A program made the translations under genes and the position numbers. Source: Cercis canadensis (Eukaryota; Streptophyta; Magnoliopsida; Fabales; Fabaceae). From it: DNA of 64,000 nucleotides. Shown here one piece after another: positions 9,972-21,234 of the stretch. The notes beneath the pieces are model-generated. The model was not told where the DNA came from. It worked only from the letters and a program-made list of their open reading frames with translations, and ran no database searches. The DNA lies in assembly GCA_003255065.1 (NCBI GenBank), contig QAOA01005930.1, positions 62,001 to 126,000 of the forward strand, read 5' to 3'. Each line of letters begins with the position of its first letter. Position 1 is the stretch's first letter.

Positions 9972-12512
9972 CATGTTGAAGTTCCCATTCCCACTCCAAA
10001 TGAAAAACAGGTTTTGCTAAAAGTGGAAGCAACTAGCCTCAATCCGATTGATTGGAAGACTCAGAAGGGCATCCTTTGGCCTATTCTCCCGGGAAAATTC
10101 CCTCACATACCAAGTAATTGCCCTTCTTATGGATTCTATGTACTGAAAATTTATTGAGACAATTATTGTTAGATTACTCAAAACAAATATTTTTAGGTGT
10201 GTGATACTTTTTGTTAACTTTTTTCAAAATTTTCCTACGTTAATAGGTGGTCATGGCATGTTGACCAGTGATCATAATGTGTTTTTCAATGGTCATCACA
10301 TACACACCCATGGTCATCGATGAGAGCGATTTTAAAAAATTTAACAAAGTGTCACCCACCTAAAAATCTTTTCGTTTTTTAGCCACTTAACAAAGTTTCT
10401 CTCAAATTTCATTTTGAGACTCTTGGTCTGGTCTTAATAAGGTATGAAAAAATGGTATGGGATATTATAAAGTCTTTGATTGTCCCTTTCTTTACTCATT
10501 TCCGCAACAAAGAAAGAAAATGCCACATATTTTCCAAAATTATTTTACGTATTTTTTTTTTTTTTATATTTAACTAAATAAATTTATATGGAGACAGGTA
10601 CTGATGTTGCAGGAAAGGTTGTAGAAGTTGGAGCAGAAGTGAAAACTCTAAAGGTTGGAGACAACGTCGTTGCGAAGCTTACCAATACCGTAAATACTTA
10701 TTTTTAATCCATTTGATCTATTATTTCCTTCTGTGGTCATGCATAGACCATGCTCGCTTCCAAGTGCAACATTAAAATGTTGAAATAGTTTGTAAATATA
10801 TTAATAATTAACCAAGTCCCACATTGGTTAACTTAGAGTATGTAAAAGACTTTATAAATGCAAACTAAAGTTATAAAGTAACTTTAGTTAAATAGGCACA
10901 AGCCCATTTGACAAGCCCAAACAGCCTAGCAAGACAAAGTCCATTAATGGCCTTGATTGATTTGACAAATATTTTAACATTGGTTTTAAATATCTGGACC
11001 GGACGGGGTTAGGTCAATTTGACCCAATTCGGATGGTAGTTAATTAAATTAACAGGTTCAGATGAATAAACTCGAATAGACAATTGTGTCTGTTTTGAAC
11101 AGACTGTTGTGACTATTCCGAACAGACAATTGTGACTATTCCGAATAGACAATTATGTCTGTTAATTTCTGACCAATTATATTTGTTCATTCGTGTCTTT
11201 TCAACTCTATAAAAGGGAACACCCTAATGCATTAGAATTCACTTTTCCATTGAGAGTTTTTGAGGGCTTTGTTGTATCCTGGGGTAACTTGCTTTTATAG
11301 AGAAGCAATATTACACTCAAGACAGTGTAATTGTTCACGCCTCAAAGCCAACCTAGTTAGTCTTCATTATCGTTTTTCTAACATAAAAAACACCATAAAC
11401 TTGATGGCAAGGTGATTTATACCTAAGATTTAGATGTTTATAAATTATAAGCTAAGGACATTAATGTAGATGGTAATTATGTTCTTATCTATACTTGTTG
11501 CTTTTGCAAAATTTTAATTAACAGGTAGTCGATAAGAATTTGAAGTATCTAATTCTAGAGTGTGGGGTAAACTAGCATCTGGATGATGGATTATAGACTT
11601 TTGAAAACCCGCTCTCTTAGATTCTCTCATCACTGGTTATCAAATACACTTTATTCTCTGAATTGCATCCCTCATTTTACAGATCTAGATGTGATGACAA
11701 TTTATCAAATGCAAACTAATTGCTAGTAAGAAGTTGTTAGTGTATGCATTATCTAATACTTTCTAGCTTAGAAGGATTGGCACTATATTCTTCATATATT
11801 GTTTATGTGCAACTCATAGGATGGAGGTGGACTAGCTGAGTTTGCTGTAGCCGAGGAGAGATTAACAGTGGTTAGGCCATCGGATGTTTCAGCTGCTGAA
11901 GGTGCAAGCTTGCCTGTAGCAGCTCTCTCAGCTCATCAAGCACTAACTCAATTTGCTGCTATCAACCTTGATGGAAGCGCCGGCCGCCGGCCGAAAAACG
12001 TCCTAGTAACGGCTGCCTCAGGTGGTGTGGGTCATTATGCAGTTCAATTGGCAAAGCTTGGAAATACCCATGTCACAGCTACTTGTGGGGCACGCAACAT
12101 TGACCTAATTAGGAGTTTAGGGGCTGATGAGGTTCTTGACTATAGGACCCCAGAAGGGGCAGCCCTACAGAGCCCATCTTGTAGGAAATATGATGTTGTG
12201 TTAAATTGTGCAATTGGCATACCTTGGTCCATATTTGAGGCAAATTTGACTGAGGAAGGAGTGGTAATAGATTTTACACCTACCCCTTATTCAATGGTGG
12301 TTTCTGTTCTGAGAAAGCTAGTTTCCAAGAAGCAACTGATTCCGTTGGTCTTAAAACCCAAGCGTGAACACTTGGATTATTTGGTGAATTTGGTGAAGGA
12401 TGGGAAGGTCAAAACCATCATTGACTCAAAGTATCCGTTGAACAAAGCTGAGCATGCTTGGGAGAAGTCTATTGATGGTCATGCCACTGGTAAGATAATA
12501 ATAGAGCCATAA
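9972..12512 (+). CDS. Quinone oxidoreductase-like (ceQORH type), array copy 1, exon 1 not found
   Basis: Medium-chain dehydrogenase/reductase without catalytic zinc, of the kind found on the chloroplast inner envelope and known to use NADPH on reactive carbonyls and ketols. Three exons are visible: 9972-10113, 10598-10689 and 11820-12512 (stop TAA). They match exons 2-4 of copies 3 and 2 in phase, with usable GT-AG sites. The NADPH motif AASGGVGHYAVQLAK and the ending DGHATGKIIIEP are present. The exon 2/3 junction codes Ser in place of the usual Gly because the last exon base is A. No exon like the MGKLMRAVQYDGYGGG start of copy 3 is seen upstream. Either the gene is a 5'-truncated pseudogene or exon 1 was lost at the scar near 9619. 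Intron 3 holds a solo LTR. Confidence 0.8.
10778..11383 (+). mobile_element. Solo LTR, family B, in intron 3 of oxidoreductase copy 1
   Basis: The 606-bp unit starts TGTTGAAATAG and ends TTCTAACA. The 5-bp target duplication TAAAA flanks it (10773-10777 and 11384-11388). A TATA box, TATAAAAG, lies at 11208-11215. A tandemly repeated unit around GAACAGACAATTGTGACTA (roughly 11075-11165) lies upstream of the TATA box and is absent from the relative at 18575-19052. No internal retrotransposon sequence follows. Confidence 0.87.
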
Positions 12513-12695
12513 TAAAGGTTGTCATTTTGCTTAGACTTGCTAGAACTTCTAATTTATGTGTGTAAGATTTGTTAGAATGGTCCTTTATGATATGGATGAT
12601 TAGGTTATGGTATAGTTGAGAAAGAAATTTGAGTTGTCTTGCATTTATTTGGACTTCCAAATTGATAATAAAGATATCATATTTGATATTATTAT

Positions 12696-13214
12696 GGCTT
12701 AATTGCAATTCTGGTCCTCCTATTTTAACCACTTGAACGTTTTGGTCCCCATTCTTTAAAAATGAACTATTGAGTCCCTCTATATTCATAAAATGTACAA
12801 GTTTAGTCTATTTATCTTTAAGTCAAAATTCTTAGGTTTATTTCAAAGTGTAAAGTTCTCTGATTCATAATCTCACCGTTCAGATTGAAGGGCTACATCT
12901 TGTGAACCTTCTCACTAAATTTGAGCTCGATCTAACGGTGAAACTGAGCCCAAAATACCAAAACCATAAGTTTTCATCGAACCAAAAATTTAGACTTATT
13001 CACCGTTAGATCGAGCTGAAATTTAATGGAAAGATTCACAAGACGTAGCTCTTCAATCTGAATGGTGAGATTATGAATCAGAGAACTTTACACCTTGAAA
13101 TAAACCTAAAAATTTTGACTTAAAGATAAATGGACTAAACTTGTACATTTTATGAATATAAAGGGACTCAATAGTTCATTTTTAAAGAAGGAGGACCAAA
13201 ATTGCAATTAAGCC
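12696..13214. mobile_element. Foldback MITE family A, 519 bp, perfect 9-bp TSD
   Basis: The ends GGCTTAATTGCAATT and AATTGCAATTAAGCC are exact inverted copies, and the arms pair over about 230 bp each. Target duplication TATTATTAT lies at 12687-12695 and 13215-13223. It sits about 180 bp downstream of the stop codon of oxidoreductase copy 1, so it may lie in or next to that gene's 3' end. Confidence 0.92.
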
Positions 13215-13582
13215 TATTATTATCCTAAGGTCATTTTCTTTCTTGCTTTTCTTACTTCCGCTTTATAATTTGGTTCTTGTAGAACCTATCCTTCAATCTA
13301 TCGCATCAAAAGTACAATGCAATGGAATTCTAAAGCATCAAGACTTCAGGAATAGGTCTAGCTCACACAAAATCACAAAAATGAGATTCATACACGAAGA
13401 AAGTTTATGTTAAAATCACTATGAAAAGAAGAGCGATTTATACTCTTGGTGTGTGTTATTTCTGAGAATTTTTATGTACTTCCTGAGTAGGCACTCCACA
13501 TAAACAAATGTGAGCCTCACACATGGAGCTCACATTCTTGTGTCAGTAGATTACGTATACTCTCAAAGTATGTAAAAATCTT

Positions 13583-14203
13583 TCAATTATTTCTGACATG
13601 TAATAGAACAAGACAGAATCTCCTAATTCTTGAAGATATCGTCATGCAATCCTCCATCAAGTGCAAGAGAGCTTCCTCCAAATGATCCAAGAAGCACTCC
13701 ATGCCAATTCCTTGATCATAACCACTTGCAAGATGTCCATGATTACGCAGTCCTTGGACCAAGTTTTCTTCATTAGCAGTCGTGACAACAAGATTGCCAT
13801 TAGAACTCCCCAAGTCAATTCCAGCAATGCTACCTCCCAAATTTCCTTGATAAGGGCCAAACCGCATATCATTTTTAATGAAGTATCCTCCAAAGTGCTC
13901 ATAAGGCATTCCTACCCCAAAATTGTCATAGGGCAAGTTCATATGATATCCACCATTAGGGTCTCCAAGATTGCCATAAGGTAGCCCCATCTGATTTCCT
14001 CGAATTGCACCACTAGAGCTTCCATCGAAAAACCCTAGATCCTTTCCTCCATTGCTAGCACCAAAATTTCCTTCAGGCCATATGATAACATCAATATTAC
14101 CACCAAGATATTGATTTCGCGGTAGCATTTCGTGACTCTCAATCTCTGCATTGCCACCATTTCTCCCATTGCTCTGATTGACTTCCCTCAAGAGATTAAG
14201 GAA
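13583..14203 (-). pseudogene. Detached C-terminal coding region of the MADS-box gene
   Basis: The 202-residue open stretch is in the same frame as the MADS ORF and separated from it only by the TGA at 14204-14206 and four sense codons. It is Gly/Asn-rich with repeated PYGN/PYDN-like motifs, as expected for the variable tail of M-gamma MADS proteins. Near its end the frame turns into a Leu/Met-rich sequence. Another frame of the same stretch reads GSFGGSSLALDGG and stops at 13623-13625, which fits the preceding composition better. So a 1-2 nt indel probably exists here as well. With no separate start signal, this part is unlikely to be translated by itself. Confidence 0.65.
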
Positions 14204-14728
14204 TCACTGTTCCTCTGAAGCTAGTGGTCCAAAAGGAGGTACAGGTGGTAGATTGAAAGAATCTACCCTCGTTCTGGAATCCTTCACTTCATCCTCTGTG
14301 AAAGAAACCAATTTGATCAGTTCAGAAGCATCAAATTCAGACAAATCTTTACCTTCATGAAAAATCTGGTTCAGGACATTAGTCATCTCCTTCTGTGAGT
14401 TATTCTTTAGGTTTTTGACAACTTGGTCTTCAAGTGTTTTTGTCCGATCCCGGAGGAAATCCTCTTGGTTCATCATTTTTTGTTGCTGTTGCATCATTGG
14501 GACACTCTCATACCTCTCTATCAATTGGTGCACCTTTTCAGTGGTTGGCCATACCAGAGGCTCCTCCCCATCTCCATCAAAGATGACAATAAAGCAATCC
14601 ACACCGCAAAGCATGCTTAGCTCTCTCATATTCTTTACTAAACCTTCCTTCCGTTTTCTGAAACTAGTTGTTCTAGCTCTACGATTTTGCATATACGCAA
14701 GCATAGCCTTTCTTCTAATTCTAGTCAT
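14204..14728 (-). CDS. Type I MADS-box (M-gamma, AGL80-like) protein, C-terminally truncated
   Basis: 174-residue ORF. Residues 1-60 form a MADS DNA-binding domain: MTRIRRKAMLAYMQNRRART, then the basic FRKRKEGL segment and the SMLCGVDC core. The VWPTTEKVHQLIERYESVP segment and the absence of a K-box are typical of the M-gamma class, whose Arabidopsis members act in the female gametophyte and endosperm. The ORF ends at a TGA directly after SEEQ. The same frame is open on the other side for about 206 more codons, so the ancestral protein was probably near 380 residues. The DNA-binding and dimerisation part is intact, so a shortened protein could still work, or the gene is decaying. It lies antisense between two oxidoreductase copies. 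Confidence 0.8.
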   Translation of the reverse strand: MTRIRRKAMLAYMQNRRARTTSFRKRKEGLVKNMRELSMLCGVDCFIVIFDGDGEEPLVWPTTEKVHQLIERYESVPMMQQQQKMMNQEDFLRDRTKTLEDQVVKNLKNNSQKEMTNVLNQIFHEGKDLSEFDASELIKLVSFTEDEVKDSRTRVDSFNLPPVPPFGPLASEEQ

Positions 14729-14958
14729 GGCTTTGGCTTTGGCTTTGGTGAGGGTGCTTTTCTCACTCTCTGCTTTCTTTTTCTTTGTTGAAACACTATC
14801 TGCTTTTTCTCTCTACCTCTCTTGTGCTCTAAACTTAAGATACCAAGGGTATAAATAGGAGAATGTATGGATGCGGAAATGGGCAGAATTGGAAAATGAA
14901 ACAAGTAGGAAAGATGATTATGAGGTAATGGTAGTGGCGGAGGTGGGAACATTTTCAT
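14725..14958 (-). other. Upstream ORF overlapping the MADS start codon
   Basis: A 77-codon ORF whose TGA overlaps the MADS ATG as ATGA (14725-14728). Its end consists of Lys-Pro repeats derived from a CCAAAG tandem repeat in the leader. Its ATG lies about 100 bp upstream of the presumed TATA box, so it may not be in the transcript at all. No family recognised. Confidence 0.25.
14850..14857 (-). promoter_or_regulatory. Possible TATA box of the MADS-box gene
   Basis: TATTTATA on the minus strand, about 120 bp upstream of the MADS ATG. The match to the consensus is modest. Confidence 0.4.
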
Positions 14959-14959
14959 T

Positions 14960-16365
14960 AATGGTCTTGTTAATATAAAATCTGGACAGTGTGTGCTTTT
15001 TAATTAACCTGTAAATTTCAGGTAAGAACGTAATTAATATCCAGAGTTAAGCACAAAATATGGGGTCAACTAAATCTGTCTTTTTCAAAACTAAGATTAA
15101 TTGGCTCTAACATTACCAAGTATCCCAAAATAAGTTGTAACTCTGAACCCTGCATAATCGATTCTCTAGGGTACCCTAACATCCACGTACATCAATACAA
15201 CCTTTGACTGCATCTCAACAAATTATGAAAATCAAAATGGACCGTACTTATTTATTAATAATGAGCCACCCTTTTAAATTTGGACCAAATCTAAAAAAAA
15301 AATTATATATATTACAATTGATATAATATTAATTATAATTAATTATGTTCAAACAAATAGTTAAGGAAATTTATTGACCAAATAAAAATTTTCTGAGACA
15401 ATGGAACAGTACATAAGATACCTTGGCCTATTCAGTCACAATACATAAGATGACCTTTAAATATCCTACTTATTAAAAATACCTTTAAATTTCCTATGGA
15501 ACAAATATTTTGAACAAATGATAAAATTATGCAGAAGAAAACCTAGTTTGCATTTCTTGTAGCTCTAGACATCCCTTTAACATTACTCACTTTCCACTTT
15601 CTTATGATAGCACGCTATCTGTTTTTACGTTAGTTTTCACTTCTTTATCTTTATTTTTGACTTTTTGTTATTTCCTTCAAGTTGAAAAGTGTGTTGCCCT
15701 TGCATTTATTGTGTCTGAAAATTTCTTTATAAATTTCTGTATTCATAGAAGAAAGCATATTTGTAGCCACTTTTATATGCTCTTCTTCTGGTTCTATTTT
15801 TTTTTTTTTTTTTCCNTTTTTTTTTTTTTTCCCTGGATCAATTTATCTATTTTTTTTCAGAATTATTTTTCTCTTATTTTTCTACTATCTTTTAATTTGA
15901 TCCTTTCACTTGTAATCATCACACTTTTGAAAGATTAGATCCACTGAGGGAAATTTTATTACTTTCCTAGTAAACTCATTATAATTGACATATAATTGGA
16001 AATTATTTAATTGCATAAATGTGTCATTTATTATTTTAAGAGAAAAATTTAAAAGAAAATGCTTAGTAGCCTAGCCAGAAATTCAGAATTGCTTCCAAAA
16101 TTATGTGGACTTATAATTACCATAGAAGAAATATATGGTTCCTACCACCTTGTTTAATCCAACAACCACCTTAAATTTTGGCAAGATTATGTGGTTTTAT
16201 CTATTAAAAGGGACAAATGTAACTAAAGTTTAGGATCATTGGTGATCATAGTTGCAGTTTCCACTTGTTGCCTCTCAAGACGAATCTAACATTGAAACAG
16301 GCACCACTTCAATTCTCAAGAGGCAAATTCAGAGGAGAGAAGAACACCATCTTCACAAAATCCTT
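14960..16365. other. Divergent intergenic region between MADS gene and oxidoreductase copy 2
   Basis: It is A+T-rich, with no supported exon. It contains a poly-T tract interrupted by an N at 15816, probably a contig join in homopolymer sequence. Promoters of both flanking genes should lie here. Confidence 0.55.
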
Positions 16366-19300
16366 ATGGCATCAAAAGTTTCTCCCTTGCCTGAAGAGTC
16401 AAAAGTTTCTCCCTTGCCTGAAGAGTCACTCTTATCAAAGAAGCTTATGCATGCTGTTCAATACAATGGCTATGGTGCAGGACCCACAGGTTTAAAGGTG
16501 TTTTTCTATTTTTCCTTTCCTAATCTTTTTTTGGATGAATGCTGAATTTGTTTCTACTGATCCCGTTTTCACAAATCAAGTTTAAAAAATTCTTGCATTC
16601 AAAATATTCTTTGGCTATGGCTATTTTCACAGTCAAAATGACTAATGCCACAGCCTAATTAATATTAAAATTTATGTTTGACAAAATTTTCCTTAAATTA
16701 ATAATATATACTACATTAATTGTTTGACTATATCATACACCATCTTATTGTGTAACTTCCAGTGGACCAAGAAAAAAATTTTAAGCTCAAACTTGGATCC
16801 TGTGGTCAATTGGTTATAAACTTCCAGATTTTTTATTCTGCCTTATACTGCAACTGATCTCAAGATTGTTAGAGGCATTATGAATTTTACTCCATTTTTG
16901 GAAAAGCCCATTTTGGTGAGATTATTATCTAACACAGCTGTGGAATTACTGGTTATTTTCAATTTTAGCACTTGAATTGAATATAGATGTTGTATGATTT
17001 TGTGCATTCAAAGTAAATGTATTAAAAAGAACTTTTCATGACGGAGGAAGCCAACATGTACAAAGGAATCCGGTTGAAATGAAAAGTAATAACTTCAACC
17101 ATAAGGCAAAAATGGAAAGTAACAACTAGTGAGGTTTTCTTTGTAGCAGGGTTTTCATGTAATATATATTGCGATTTTGGAGGTCACTGCAAAAATTCTG
17201 GTCCATTATTAATGCATTTTTTCGCAATTTTCGCAACACAATTACATCCACAATTTAAATCCCTGCTTTGTGGTATTTTTTATGCAATGATTTATCATAG
17301 GCAATATATATCCCATAAAATAAGACTTAAATGGTCACTTCTATTGTGATTTATTAGTGTAGATTGTATAAGGAGGTAATAACTCTTCCTACTTTAAACC
17401 TATGCCTTCACAATAAAAGTATCTGAGGTTCCTACAGCACTCAGTAAATTTTTAACAATTTACATAATGAAAACCGTATTCAGAAGACATATATACACAT
17501 AATAATAGTTTAGTTTTGATGCTCTGTGCAGCATGTTGAAATTTCAATCCCTATTCTGGAGTCTTATGGAATTTTGATAAAGATAGAAGCAGCTACTATA
17601 AATCCATTCGATTGGAAAGTTCAGGATGGCATACTTTGGCCCCTTTTTCCTGGAAAATTTCCACATATACCAGGTAATTTTCTTTCCTCTTTTAATTGTG
17701 AAACTTGTTTGCAAAGGATTTGAGTAACAAGGGTTTTGTTTGCTCTATGTAGAATGTCGATATTAAGTAGAGATAAAGCCACAAAAAGATACCAAACGAC
17801 TTGTAGCTAAGTGATACTAAAATCATTTTCAAGATTTATGGGTTTTATATTCAAATCTAAAGTCATAACTACAAGTATAAAAAAAAATCACAAAAAGATA
17901 GTTTGCCATGATGATAAATTCTAACTAACGAAAGCAAATTTGAGGTGAAACTGAATGGAAATTAAAATATTAATAATTAAATTTATTAAATTTGTGAAAT
18001 GGCTAAAACTTCCGATTAAATTTACAATTTTTCCAATTTGTAACTTCATTTCTCATATAATTTGATTATTATGGAAATATATGAGTTACATTTTATCCTA
18101 TTGCGACTTAATTTTTTTGAAAATATTGTGGTTTTTGGTGTTAGTGATTTTTAACAGTAGAAGTCATAAAATTTGTATTTAGTAAATTATTTTATTCTTT
18201 CATTTTTTTTAAGAAGTCAAAAATGTTTTTGGAAAAGAATATTAATTGGGCATGCTTTTAAAAACTTCACTAACTTTTAGAAATATGACATAAAAAGTTA
18301 TTTAACTTTTCTAAAACTCTCATCATAATCCTTTCTTATTTAATTTTTTTTTTCATTTAACCTTATAATATCTTTTTGTTAATGACTGAGCTAGACAAGT
18401 AGCAAAGGTAGTAAGAGATTGGTCCTAAGAATAAGGTTGGTCTCTAGAGCAAACAGGCATATAGTTGTTAGGACAATCTAGTAGGTACCCTCCAAGTAGA
18501 TAGAGGGATTAGAAACTTAGAATTAAGTGGAGTTGCAAGGTAAGCTAGTTGATGTAGAAGTTGAGCTGATAATATGTTGAATAGTTTGTAATTTTGGTTG
18601 TAAAATCAAGTTTCACATTGGTTCAAATAAAGAATGTTTTAGGCTTTATAAAGGAAAAAATAAGTTATAGAGTACCTTTAGATAATGGGCCACACAAGTT
18701 TATAAAACTAGCCCAATAGCCTAGTAAATTAAAGATGCTTAATGATCTCTAATTGACAATTAGACACTAATTTGACAAATATTTTAAAGTCTAGTTGGGG
18801 TCAATTTGACCAAGTTTGGAGGGCAGTTAATTAAATTAAAATGTTCATTAAAACAAATAGTTGTATTTTAAGTCTATAAAAGGAAACTGCAAAATGCATT
18901 TACATTTATTTTTCTATTGAGAATTTTTGAGGACTTTGTTGTATCTTGGGATAACTTATTTTTGATAAAGAAGTAATATTACACTCGAGACAATGTAATT
19001 ATTTACGTCTCAAAGCTATTCATTTATAGTTTCTATTATCATTTTTCTAACATAATATGCAGTGGAAGTTAAAATGCATTGGGCCAATTGTGCATTAAGC
19101 CATTTTCATTATGGATAATACACTTTTCCTCTCATGAGTTTTAGATTTTTTACCACATAAAAGCCACATAATCATATTTTGACAGCTAATCCGAACACAT
19201 TTCTACAACATAATTGATTTACCATATAATATTGCACCAAAAAAATTAAGTTAAATATCTTTTTTGTCTCTGAATTATTTTTTAAATGTCACTTTAGCCT

Positions 19301-21234
19301 TTGATTTATTTTGTGTCATTTTAGTCATCAAATAATTAATCTGAACACTAAATTAGTCCTTTAAATGATTATTTTTAGTGCTACAAATGATTGATTTGGG
19401 GAGCAATGTGATTATTTGATGACCAAAATAACACCAAAAATAAATTAATGACTAANAACATCAAAAATAAATTAATGACTAAAGTGATATTTTGAGAAAT
19501 AATTTAAGGACAAAAAATATATTTTACACAAAAAAAAATTATCATATATATAATTTTAGAGCACAGATCCTGAAATTATTATTCTAGAGGTCAAGCACAA
19601 ATGAAATTGCTTTGCACTGTGACAGGTAATGAATTTGCTGGAGAGGTAGTAGAGGTTGGATCAAAAGTCCGAAATTTCAAACCTGGTGACAAGGTTGTAT
19701 CTATGGTTAGCCCTTATGTAAGTAGCCACATTCTTTTTCCCTTCTTCAAAAAGATATGTTACACTCCCAAAAATAATATGGACTCAATTATCTTTACATT
19801 TGACCATATCTCAAGGAATTCGTGAATCTTTAAAATTAAGTTATTAGATGAATCTTAAAAAATGTAAATATTATATCTCTAACAGGAGTTGCATCCAAAG
19901 GTGGGTCTATGTTAGTGCCCCTTTAATTTTTGGTGTTGTTCTTTCTAAAAAAAAAAAAAAATGAATGATTGGCCCTTTTAATTAATAATGCTTTGAACGA
20001 AACTTTCATTCATTTTTACGTCAATATTTATAAGGAGCCACTATTTTCACCATATTTTAGTTTGTTAATGTCACATTATTTTTAATGTCTAAATATGATA
20101 TAAACTAAATTATTCTTATTTAAAACTAATTTTTTTAAAAAAATTGAGTAATCATATATTCTCTTTCTAACTTTTATTAAGTAACTTTTTTATTTTTAAA
20201 TGAATGTAATTTAGTCTATATCATATTTAGACATTAAAAAAAGTGTATCATTAATAAATTAGAGTATAAAAATAACAGCTCCTTATTTTTATTCTAGTTC
20301 TAACATTAGTCTTATCTATTGATTTTGCTGAGTTTAAATTTGATTCACCGTTAATGTAAAATTTTATGCACTAATACCAAATAAAAAAGTGCTCTACTTA
20401 ATTAAAGTATCATTTATGTTTAAATAGTTTTTTTCCTTTTTAATACATGACAACAATGATTGTGTAAAATTTGTTTGCTCTACTAGTGGATTGAAATTAT
20501 ACCCTTTCAAATTTTGAGCCACCCATTTTGTAACTGTGCGATAGGATGGAGGTGCACTATCAGAGTACATTGTTGCTAATGAGAGCATGACAGTTTCAAG
20601 GCCACCTGAGATGTCAGCAGATGAAGTTGCTGGGCTTCCTATTGCTGGTCTCACAGCTCATTGGGGTCTCACCGAATGCGCAGGGATTAAACTTGATGGC
20701 ACTGGTCCTTGTACAAACATCTTAATAACTGCTGCATCAGGTGGTGTGGGTCACTATGCAGTTCAATTGGCCAAGTTAGGAAACACTCATGTCACAGCAA
20801 CTTGTGGCACTCGCAACATTGAATTGATCAAGAGCTTAGGAGCTGATGAAGTTCTCGACTACACGACCGAAAATGGAGCAGCTTTGAAGAGCCCTTCTGG
20901 TAAGAAATATGATGTGGTGCTCAATTGTGCAGCGGGAATTCCTTCTTCATCTTTTGACAATTTTTTGAGTGACAATGGCATTGTCATAGATGTAACTCCT
21001 CATGTTAAGACCATGTTTGCTGTTGCTTTGAAGAAACTTACCTTCTCTAGAAAGAAGTTGGTGCCTCTATTTTTATCACCCAAGAAGGAGAACCTTGAAT
21101 ATCTTATTGATTTGGTCAAGGAGGGGAAGCTTAAGACAATCATTGACTCCAAACACTCTTTAAGCAAGGTTCAAGAAGCTTGGGCTAAGAGCATAGATGG
21201 CCATGCAACAGGAAAAATCATTGTGGTACCATAG
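16366..21234 (+). CDS. Quinone oxidoreductase-like (ceQORH type), array copy 2
   Basis: Four exons: 16366-16497, 17532-17673, 19626-19717 and 20545-21234 (TAG), in phase with GT-AG junctions, giving 351 residues. The product is a zinc-independent NADPH oxidoreductase of the chloroplast-envelope type. Exon 1 carries an N-terminal extension of about 20 residues relative to copy 3. It contains the 9-residue unit KVSPLPEES twice in tandem, followed by the usual KKLMHAVQYNGYG. The nucleotide-binding motif AASGGVGHYAVQLAK is intact. Odd points are NEFAGE where copies 1 and 3 have TDVAG, and DGGALSEY at the exon 4 start in place of DGGGLAEF. Intron 2 is 1952 bp and contains a solo LTR plus an inverted-repeat element. 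The ATG at 16366 was chosen as the first ATG in frame. The second in-frame Met (in KKLMHAV) could give a protein of family length. Confidence 0.9.
18575..19052 (+). mobile_element. Solo LTR, family B, in intron 2 of oxidoreductase copy 2
   Basis: 478 bp, from TGTTGAATAG to TTCTAACA, with the target duplication TAATA (18570-18574 and 19053-19057). TATA box TATAAAAG lies at 18875-18882. It shares blocks such as TTTGACAAATATTTTAA and AGTTAATTAAATTAA with the LTR at 10778-11383. The target sites differ, so the two insertions are independent and were not copied with the gene array. Confidence 0.87.
19251..19527. mobile_element. Inverted-repeat MITE-like element in intron 2 of copy 2
   Basis: The left arm, starting TTAAATATCTTTTTTGTC, pairs with a right arm ending GACAAAAAATATATTTTA across about 100 bp. 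The exact ends and target duplication are unclear because of flanking A runs. A single N at 19456 lies between two near-identical 26-base flanks (19430-19455 and 19457-19482), so the right arm contains a false duplication from contig joining. Confidence 0.6.

Noticed and set aside
14415-14858. 147-codon plus-strand ORF
   Set aside because: It is exactly antisense to the MADS-box domain, and the minus-strand product is recognisable.
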